Below are positions 42,673 to 49,487 of a stretch of 51,245 nucleotides of DNA, piece after piece. The DNA lies in the NCBI GenBank assembly GCA_022707885.1, contig JAKIZT010000013.1, forward strand, positions 1-51,245, read 5' to 3'. The position numbers and the translations under genes were made by a program. Source of the stretch: Caldisericales bacterium (GTDB lineage Bacteria > Caldisericota > Caldisericia > JAAYUI01). Position 1 is the first letter of the stretch; each line of letters starts with the position of its first letter. The notes beneath the pieces are model-generated. The model was not told the DNA's origin, made no database searches, and saw only the letters and a program-made list of their open reading frames with translations.

Positions 42673-44622
42673 TTATACTCTCGGGCAGAAAAACACCGTT
42701 ATTTTATTTTCTTCCCTGATTGTCTGCAGCCCAAGTCCTTTGTCAAAAAAATCCAGGGGAACAAAAAGAACATTTTCTTTTACAACTGGCTTTCCGGAGA
42801 GCTGGGCTTCAAAATTGCCTTCACCCCTGATTTTTATTTTGTCTGAACCAATAGAGAGTGCCACAGTTTTGCTTGAGAACTTGTCGGCAATGGTGACATC
42901 GTTATTTTTTATCAAAACCCTGAAACCCAAGACATCAGCAAGCTTTCCAAATGGCACCATTGCAATGCCATCATCATAAGGTACCGCTTCAAGCTCACCC
43001 TTCGAATCAGCATATTCAAACTCAACTTTGCCGATCTCGAGCCTTATTTTTGCATTGAGTATGTATGAGACCGGGATAACCTTTTTTGTTGTGTTGCCAG
43101 CTGGATCAGTTGCTACAACCGTTATATCGAAAGGTCCTTCAGAGCCAGGAGATACTGCTGCTTTGAATTCACCTTTTTCTGATACCTCTGCCGGCGACCC
43201 ATTGACTATTATTGAACAATCTGGTTCTGTTTTGCCTCTTACTTCGATTATGGCCCCACAAACTGTCTGAAGGGGCTTTGGCCTCTCGACAATAAGTGTT
43301 GGGGGTGTCGCATCAAGGATGATTGTGCGTCTCAACTCTGAAATTCTTTGGCAGGAATCAACCGCCCAGAAAACAAAATCATTTGGTCCCGGCTTGAGCA
43401 CAAGGCCTATCTTGAATGTGTTGTCGCCAAGGGCCTCTGCAGCATCCTTGCCAATCCCAGATTCACAAGGTGACACATCTTTTACCCTGTAGACAAGCTC
43501 GATTTTTTCGGCATTGAATGCTGTTGGCACCGGGAAAAACTCTGGTGGAGTAAGATCAACCTTGAAAACTTTTGACAAAACGGCTTCATATCCGCCATCG
43601 ATTACTTTCCCGACATAGCTGAGCATGTGTATGCCCTCTTCGGCTTCAAACGGGTCTTTATAAAGGTTTTTTTTGTCCTGGTCCCAATAGTAATATATTT
43701 CCCTCTTTGCCTTTGATGTTATCTCCACCTTTGGTTTCACCGAGTACCAAGCGCCATCATCTATTTCCGGTTTTACTGACAATGTGAGCGTTGGAGAAAG
43801 GGCTTGTATCTGAAAAGGCTGGGAGAGTATCTCCTCCATTTTTCCAGGGATGGAGATTCCAAGCGCAAAATATCCAGCCCAGACTGGAGATTTTATCCCA
43901 AAGGAGGGCTCAAAAGATATTACAACAGGCTTCCCTTTCTGTATCGATTGGGAACAGACAAGTTTTATGTTGCGGGTATCAATGGAACCTGCGGCAATCT
44001 TTGAGCCGCTGATAAAAACGTATTGGGGATCGATTGACTCTGGCAATTCAAACTCTGGCGGGAAGGTTATATCTATTGAATCGCCCTCAACAACAGTGAA
44101 GAAATCAGGGGTATTTATTTGAACAGTTATCCCAACCTTGTAACCAACCTTGTCTGGTTTTACAGCCACCGTCGGGGCCTGTTCCAGGATCGGTTTTATC
44201 TGAAAGTTCCTTCTGAAAGACTCCTCACCAATCGTGATTTCCAGCGTATACTCTCCAGCCTTGAACGGGTTTATCAACCCGCATGGCGCCGGTATGCAAA
44301 TTGAGAGTTCTTTCTGGTCAGGAAGCAGCCCGGGGAGTTTAAAGCTGATTGTACGATCACTAACTGAAACTTCCTGCACAGGCAATTCCGAAACAGCCAC
44401 AAGCCCCCCTATTATTTTGTCTGGCAACCTGACTGCTTCAGGAAACTTTATTGCCACCATGACGTTCTCTGGGCATGGGGATTCAAGTGATATCTCCACC
44501 TCATACTGGGCGTTCAGCGTGGCGGTATCGGGTGTTACAACCACAGAAACTGAAGAAACCCCCAGAGCCATTCCAGGGGTGGCCAGTGCAAGACAAAATA
44601 TCACGGAAAGAAATTTTTTCAT
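42673..44622 (-). CDS. Exported beta-sandwich protein with degenerate stalk domain
   Basis: 649 residues, a smaller relative of the next gene downstream. Signal peptide MKKFLSVIFCLALATPGMA. Two repeats end in CGLINPFKAGEYTLEI (about 110-130) and FGIKSPVWAGYFALGI (about 230-250). Ig-like domains follow (VDLTPPEFFPVP; DATPPTLIVERP with the CSIIVNGSPAEVSEKGEF pattern). The C-terminal about 110 residues are a diverged stalk domain (IAMVPFGKLADVLGFRV; VLFVPLDFFDKGLGLQT). Its ATG overlaps the stop of the anti-sigma gene (ATGA), so the two are translationally coupled. Exported and probably structural. Confidence 0.83.
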   Translation of the reverse strand: MKKFLSVIFCLALATPGMALGVSSVSVVVTPDTATLNAQYEVEISLESPCPENVMVAIKFPEAVRLPDKIIGGLVAVSELPVQEVSVSDRTISFKLPGLLPDQKELSICIPAPCGLINPFKAGEYTLEITIGEESFRRNFQIKPILEQAPTVAVKPDKVGYKVGITVQINTPDFFTVVEGDSIDITFPPEFELPESIDPQYVFISGSKIAAGSIDTRNIKLVCSQSIQKGKPVVISFEPSFGIKSPVWAGYFALGISIPGKMEEILSQPFQIQALSPTLTLSVKPEIDDGAWYSVKPKVEITSKAKREIYYYWDQDKKNLYKDPFEAEEGIHMLSYVGKVIDGGYEAVLSKVFKVDLTPPEFFPVPTAFNAEKIELVYRVKDVSPCESGIGKDAAEALGDNTFKIGLVLKPGPNDFVFWAVDSCQRISELRRTIILDATPPTLIVERPKPLQTVCGAIIEVRGKTEPDCSIIVNGSPAEVSEKGEFKAAVSPGSEGPFDITVVATDPAGNTTKKVIPVSYILNAKIRLEIGKVEFEYADSKGELEAVPYDDGIAMVPFGKLADVLGFRVLIKNNDVTIADKFSSKTVALSIGSDKIKIRGEGNFEAQLSGKPVVKENVLFVPLDFFDKGLGLQTIREENKITVFFCPRV

Positions 44623-46847
44623 TGTTTTTGGACCAATATCTCCAGCGCTATGTTATTTTGACCCTTACGGTACGTGCATGCCACTTTCGCACCCTGAACA
44701 ATCATATCCGGTGTTCCCTTTTCCTTGGCAATACCGATCCAGATTTTGGTGTCGCCGGTGACAAGGAACCTTGTTCCATCTTCCAGAACAAGCTCGCCGT
44801 TTTCAAAAGATGCGACGGTAAGCCATGAAGTTATTTCTGGTTCAGCCTCTTTCAATTCAACCTTCAAGGCAATCAGAGAACCATCCGATTCCATACAGGT
44901 TACGCTGACAGTCGAGCCGATAGCCGCATCATCTGCCATGGATGTAAATGATTTCAGAATAAATGTTGACCCATCATCCAGCATTAACATTTTCTGATCC
45001 ATTTTGACAATGATGCCAGTACGGATGATTTGTGTTGTGGGATCGGTCACCTGGGCTCTGTCAACAAGCATTACTCCTGCAATTGTTCTTCCCTCAAGAA
45101 TCACGATTTGCCCTTTTCTTGAAGGAGTCACAACACTGTGACCCGCTGTTTCTGGATAGATGAGGAATGGTGATGTAACACCCTTCACTGTTATCTCAGA
45201 GACACCCTCGGCCTTGACCCAGTTACATGAGGTGATGCATCTGATGTCAACGAGTTCTCCTGCGATGGAAAAGGTTTGGGTTACTGCCTGATTCTTTACG
45301 TTAACAGTCCTGGCGTCCATCTGCTTTTCAGAATCCATGACGCCCTTGACCGCAACGACTGTTCCGGTTGAAAGTTTTTCGCCTTCAAAAACAGTGTTTC
45401 TGCTATAGTAAACAAGTGTGCCATCGGAGAGGAGGAATATTCTTCTTCCGCCTTCATCGGTTGTTACATTCACAACAATGCCTGATTTGACAGTGATCTT
45501 TTCAACTGGTTTTTCCTGTGGCGGTTTTGGTATAACCACCATTGAGAGGACTTTATAGCCTGTTATGTCATTTCCAACGGCTTCTACTTCCACCGTTTCG
45601 CCAACTGACGGTTTTCCCTTGTATACAGTTTTTGGGTTCAGGTAGAGCGCTGAACCAAAGCCGTTTATTGCGACATTGTTCTTGTCCAGGTCGGCAACGA
45701 GACCCTTGAAGTTGACCTTCTGGTCCTGTTCTCTGACATCAACAATGATTGCCAGAAGGGTTTTGCCAGAGAGTATTCCTTGCGCTTTCACAATCTGCCC
45801 GGTAGAAAGCTGGTTCGGCAGGATTGGGTCATCATACCTCTTGAGGGTGGTTTCGTAGCTGATTTTAACAGTTGCCAGAGTGCCATCATCAAGCTTTATT
45901 ACGAACTCGTTCTTTTCAAAAGCTGCTGATTCTATCATTCCAGACCAGACGGCATTCTCTTTGGAAGGCGAAGCAGAAATAATTTTGCCGTTTTTGTCCA
46001 TTCTGACAATATAGTGTCCGTCTTTTCCACCCTCTGGAATGCTGACCGGGAACGGTGAAGTGATATTCTTGCCAACCTTGAGAACATCAAAGCTGATAGT
46101 GTCTCTTGTAGCAAGATCAGCTTTTGTTACATTGACCTGGTTCTGGAATTCCCCAGCTGCGGAAAGCTGGCTGGTGAAAGGAACTCCAAGCTTCGAAAGC
46201 ACCTGACCCGGGGTTTTACCGTTTGAGATGAGATTTAGCACATCCTCCGAGTTAAGGTCTAGCGCCATTCCAAGCATTGAAGAAACAAAAACATTTTTGT
46301 AATCAAAGCCACTCTGGTAAACGAGCTTTATTCTGTCGGCCTCACAAACACCATACTTGTCACAAAGAACGTTGAAAAAGGCCATTTTTTCGTATGTATT
46401 GCCCATTCTGTCCAGATGCTTCGGAACAAGTTGTCCGGCTTGGCCAATGACCGGGTAGAAACTTCCTGAAACAATCGCCTGGGCCGGAGTTTCTTTCGCT
46501 GCACCAAAAACAGGGGCATAAAAGAAGAAACCATAAACAAAAAGCAGAACCGAACAAACCAGCGATACTGCGACAGCCCATTTCGGGTGTCTTTGTGGAG
46601 CTTTTGATTTTGAGATTGCCTCTATTTCTCTTAGTACCCTTACATCCATCATCCTGGAATGGCTTGTGACCGAGGCCACCTTGTCGAGTTTCTCAGCGAC
46701 CTTTTCCCTGAAAGCTATTTCTTCTTCAATCTTTTTTGCACATTCCTTGCATGATTTTATATGAACCCCTGCCATAGCTTTCTTTACCGGGCCGATGGCC
46801 CCAGAGGCGATTTCTAGGATTTCGTTTTCTTTTAGGTGCTTTTTCAT
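44619..46847 (-). CDS. Large membrane-spanning zinc-finger anti-sigma factor
   Basis: 742 residues from ATG 46847, five codons inside the window of a perfect AGGAG eight bases upstream; the ATG is two bases after the sigma-factor stop. Residues 1-65 form an anti-sigma domain with the zinc motif HX3CX2C (H29, C33, C36). One membrane segment (about 90-112, AVAVSLVCSVLLFVYGFFFY) separates it from about 630 outside residues. That part contains about five repeated small beta-barrel (DUF5666/OB-like) units, each with an LxDGT and a TGxxVxVxG phrase. It should hold the co-encoded sigma factor at the membrane until an outside signal arrives. An ordinary anti-sigma factor of this class is only 150-300 residues, so the extracellular part is exceptional. 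Confidence 0.87.
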   Translation of the reverse strand: MKKHLKENEILEIASGAIGPVKKAMAGVHIKSCKECAKKIEEEIAFREKVAEKLDKVASVTSHSRMMDVRVLREIEAISKSKAPQRHPKWAVAVSLVCSVLLFVYGFFFYAPVFGAAKETPAQAIVSGSFYPVIGQAGQLVPKHLDRMGNTYEKMAFFNVLCDKYGVCEADRIKLVYQSGFDYKNVFVSSMLGMALDLNSEDVLNLISNGKTPGQVLSKLGVPFTSQLSAAGEFQNQVNVTKADLATRDTISFDVLKVGKNITSPFPVSIPEGGKDGHYIVRMDKNGKIISASPSKENAVWSGMIESAAFEKNEFVIKLDDGTLATVKISYETTLKRYDDPILPNQLSTGQIVKAQGILSGKTLLAIIVDVREQDQKVNFKGLVADLDKNNVAINGFGSALYLNPKTVYKGKPSVGETVEVEAVGNDITGYKVLSMVVIPKPPQEKPVEKITVKSGIVVNVTTDEGGRRIFLLSDGTLVYYSRNTVFEGEKLSTGTVVAVKGVMDSEKQMDARTVNVKNQAVTQTFSIAGELVDIRCITSCNWVKAEGVSEITVKGVTSPFLIYPETAGHSVVTPSRKGQIVILEGRTIAGVMLVDRAQVTDPTTQIIRTGIIVKMDQKMLMLDDGSTFILKSFTSMADDAAIGSTVSVTCMESDGSLIALKVELKEAEPEITSWLTVASFENGELVLEDGTRFLVTGDTKIWIGIAKEKGTPDMIVQGAKVACTYRKGQNNIALEILVQKQ

Positions 46848-46849
46848 TT

Positions 46850-47419
46850 TTAATTCTCCTGGCCGCATATCTTGAGCAGTTGTTTGCGTGCGTGGAACAA
46901 CCTTGACTTCACGGTCCCAACCGGAACACCCAGCATTACGGCTATTGCCTGTATGTCGTGGTTCTGGAAGTAGTGTAGCACCACAACCTGCCGGTGTTCG
47001 TACGAGAGCCGTTCAATCATGTCCCTGATCTTTTGCGCTTCCTCATCCAGGATCATGGATTCGTCCATCTCAACGTTTGACTTGTCGACAACATTTTCTT
47101 TCCAGTCGGTTGAGAAATCATCAAGCTGGACCACATCCCCTCTCGATTTCTTGTAGATATTGCTGCACTCGTTTGAGAGAATTTGGTGCAACCATGGCCT
47201 CAAGGGGTACCTGGTGTCGAATCTGTCGATGTTTTTGAAGGCCTTGATAAAGGTCTCCGCAACAGCATCTTCGGCATCTGCGCTGCTTCTCATTATCAGC
47301 ATCGCTGACTTGAAAAGCTCGATCCGGAATTCGTTGTAAAGCTGCTCGAAGGCATCAGAGGAGCCCTTTTGAGCCGCCAGAATAAGTTTCTTCTCTGTTT
47401 TGCGGTCAATCTGGCTCAT
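46850..47419 (-). CDS. ECF-type RNA polymerase sigma factor
   Basis: 189 residues, typical of the extracytoplasmic-function group. Sigma region 2 at about 20-90 (FEQLYNEFRIELFKSAMLI; DAEDAVAETFIKAFKNI; PLRPWLHQI) binds core polymerase and the -10. Sigma region 4 at about 130-185 (LSYEHRQVVVLHYFQNHDI; GVPVGTVKSRLFHARKQL) binds the -35. Region 3 is absent, as expected. It is followed by its anti-sigma gene and the surface-protein genes, which are its likely targets together with itself (see the promoter upstream). Which signal releases it is unknown. Confidence 0.93.
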   Translation of the reverse strand: MSQIDRKTEKKLILAAQKGSSDAFEQLYNEFRIELFKSAMLIMRSSADAEDAVAETFIKAFKNIDRFDTRYPLRPWLHQILSNECSNIYKKSRGDVVQLDDFSTDWKENVVDKSNVEMDESMILDEEAQKIRDMIERLSYEHRQVVVLHYFQNHDIQAIAVMLGVPVGTVKSRLFHARKQLLKICGQEN

Positions 47420-47436
47420 TCTGTCTTCACCGCAAA

Positions 47437-47462
47437 TACGATCTTGGCATTTCTTTGGTTCA
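47437..47462 (-). promoter_or_regulatory. Candidate ECF promoter (autoregulatory)
   Basis: On the minus strand TGAACC (47457-47462) is separated by exactly 16 bases from CGTA (47437-47440). This closely resembles the Bacillus subtilis sigma-W type TGAAAC-N16-CGTA. Transcription would begin about 10 bases before the sigma-factor ATG. It fits self-activation of the sigma/anti-sigma/surface operon. Confidence 0.6.
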
Positions 47463-47528
47463 TGTTCGACACGTTTAAGATTTTAAACTTTGTTTGCCAT
47501 CTTGCCAAGATTGTGAAGTTGTTTGTGA

Positions 47529-47558
47529 TTGACTTTTTGCGCAAAATGCAGGTAGAAT
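47529..47558 (+). promoter_or_regulatory. Sigma-70-type promoter for the dockerin protein
   Basis: TTGACT (47529-47534), an 18-base spacer and TAGAAT (47553-47558) make a good housekeeping promoter. The -10 ends only seven bases before the ATG at 47566, so the transcript would begin at or next to the start codon. Confidence 0.65.
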
Positions 47559-47565
47559 AAGGGAA

Positions 47566-49104
47566 ATGAAGGCTAAACTAGCCACCACCATTTTGTTTAT
47601 TTCGGTTCTGGTGGTAGCCCCCTCACAAGGTCTTTCAGACTGGCCCAATCCAAAGGGAAGCATGCAAAGGGACTTGAGTTCGACTGCTGTACATCCCCCT
47701 TTTGAGATAGATTGGGAGGAAGCTATCAAACCGCCATCCTTCTTGGTTTGTGGTAATGACAGAATCATAGCAGTTTCTTCAGATAGCGTGTCCATATTCT
47801 CCATATCAACTTTTGAGTTGATAAGAACCTTACAGGTGCAGATCACTGGAGAGCCATGTATGAATGACAGCATTTTGATCATCCCAAGTGCTGATGGCAT
47901 CCATGCATACAATCTTGGGAATGGTTCCAACGCCTGGGACTATCCAACTGAGAAGGTCAGATACATAACAAACTCACCTGATGGCTTTCTGGTTTCTTAC
48001 GAAAAAACAATAATTTGCCTGGACCCAAAGGGAAATGTAGCTTTTAGAGTAGAGCTCGAGGCAGAGATGCTGTCTTGTCCTGTCTTTTGTGGAAATGATA
48101 AATTTATCGTACCATGTAAAAATGCCATTATTGCACTAGATTCTCAAACACGGCGAATGATCATGAGCAAGCCAATCAATGATCAGGTTATTTACTGCGC
48201 ATCGCCAAACTCTTCCACCGCGGTATTTGTGCTTTCAAAAGGCGGCAGTATCGCTATTTCAGTGCCATCTGGCGGAACACTCTGGACAAACCCGGAACCC
48301 AGGGGTTCCAACATTCAGATCGCATGTGACAAAAATCATGTCGTACTCTATGGTTCTTCTTCTGGTGTGACATGTCTCAGAACAGATGGAAGAATTATGT
48401 GGAAATGGTCGAAACATGAAGTCCAGTCAATCGTAAATACCGGAAGAATTCTTCTGGCTTCGTGCCAAGACGGCACACTTCAGGTGATTCAAATGGCAAC
48501 TGGAACGACCCTCAACCCTGTCGCACTGCCCGGAAAACCCACCGGAACAATGGCAGTTGATCGCAGTTTTATATATTTGTCATGCGGGCCCAAACTGATC
48601 AGATTCGCGACAAGCGAATACCTTGCAATACTGGGTTTTACAGGCGATTTCGATTTTGGAACCATCAGACCAAATATCTCCACCCAAAAACAAATCAGGG
48701 TGACAAACCTGAGTAAAAAAGATCAGGTAGTGAAAATGACCATTGGCAGTAAGTTTTGTTCTATGTCTCCTTCAATCTTTAGCCTTACACCGGGCGAATC
48801 AAAAAGTGTTACCATAATCATAAAACCCTACGATGTCCTCGAACTTGAGGAAAAGATCGCCATTATCGCCGATACGTCAATGTACAGATATGTTCTTGGG
48901 GCCATGCTCACGATTGACAGGCTGGAGGGCGATGCAAACCTTGACTGTATTGTAGATGCACTCGATCTAATAGCTCTGGCAAAATCCCTTGGGCTCACAT
49001 CAAAATCACCCTTGTTTGATAGCAAGCTCGATCTGGACAAGAACGGCATTATTGACCTCAATGATATATTGATAGTCGAAAGAAACTTCGGCAAAACCTG
49101 CTAG
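47566..49104 (+). CDS. Exported beta-propeller protein with C-terminal dockerin
   Basis: 512 residues. Signal peptide MKAKLATTILFISVLVVAPS. Residues about 25-355 are a PQQ/WD-like propeller (CLDPKGNVAFRVE, ALDSQTRRMIM, ISVPSGGTLWTNP, CLRTDGRIMWKW). Residues about 360-450 are an Ig-like ASPM/Hydin-type domain (DFDFGTIRPNISTQKQIRV). Residues 455-512 form a type-I-like dockerin with both calcium loops intact: DANLDCIVDALD and DLDKNGIIDLND. Dockerins plug into cohesins on scaffoldins or cell-surface proteins. Cys461 in the first loop and Cys512 at the very end could form a disulfide clasp (inference). No cohesin is encoded in this window. It is divergent from the sigma-factor operon. Confidence 0.85.
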   Translation: MKAKLATTILFISVLVVAPSQGLSDWPNPKGSMQRDLSSTAVHPPFEIDWEEAIKPPSFLVCGNDRIIAVSSDSVSIFSISTFELIRTLQVQITGEPCMNDSILIIPSADGIHAYNLGNGSNAWDYPTEKVRYITNSPDGFLVSYEKTIICLDPKGNVAFRVELEAEMLSCPVFCGNDKFIVPCKNAIIALDSQTRRMIMSKPINDQVIYCASPNSSTAVFVLSKGGSIAISVPSGGTLWTNPEPRGSNIQIACDKNHVVLYGSSSGVTCLRTDGRIMWKWSKHEVQSIVNTGRILLASCQDGTLQVIQMATGTTLNPVALPGKPTGTMAVDRSFIYLSCGPKLIRFATSEYLAILGFTGDFDFGTIRPNISTQKQIRVTNLSKKDQVVKMTIGSKFCSMSPSIFSLTPGESKSVTIIIKPYDVLELEEKIAIIADTSMYRYVLGAMLTIDRLEGDANLDCIVDALDLIALAKSLGLTSKSPLFDSKLDLDKNGIIDLNDILIVERNFGKTC

Positions 49105-49431
49105 ATCACACCACTACCTATTAAAAAATAAGGTTGTGTAATGTTTTTTTTGCTCGTTGCCAGTGATGCCTTAGAAATCTAAGGATCACCACATTTGATA
49201 TTCATGCGAACCATCCAAAAAATAAGCAATCTCCAGCCTGGTTTCAAATCATATTCGAGGATCTATTCATAACAATTGTTCAGTTTGGCTTTAGATCCAT
49301 ACTCGTTTAAAGTAGCCACGACCAGAATTGTACATATTGTTGTCAATACTCCACTACCATAAGTTCCACTCAAAAGTAGGTAGAGATCTACAAAACTATG
49401 AATGATCTTTGAGTAATCCCTAAAAACCAAT
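49105..49431. other. Intergenic region with one strong hairpin
   Basis: 327 bases between the convergent dockerin-protein and large surface-protein genes. Apart from the hairpin at 49163-49189 it is AT-rich, without a gene, tRNA or repeat that I can recognise. Confidence 0.6.
49163..49189. other. 11-bp stem-loop with single bulge
   Basis: GTGAT-(G)-CCTTAG pairs with CTAAGG-ATCAC around the loop AAAT, with one bulged G at 49168. It lies 58 bases after the stop of the dockerin gene. There is no following T-run, so it is not a standard terminator. A 3'-end stabilising structure or a protein-binding site is possible. Confidence 0.45.
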
Positions 49432-49463
49432 AAAAAAGCCCCAGTCAAAAACTGGGGCTTTTT
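49432..49463 (-). terminator. Rho-independent terminator of the large surface-protein gene
   Basis: AGCCCCAGT (49437-49445), loop CAAAA and ACTGGGGCT (49451-49459) form a perfect 9-bp stem. It is flanked by A5 and T4, giving a U-run on the minus strand. It is 24 bases after the gene's stop and may also stop plus-strand transcripts. Confidence 0.95.
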
Positions 49464-49487
49464 GTTTTTACTGATACTTCTTTGTTA

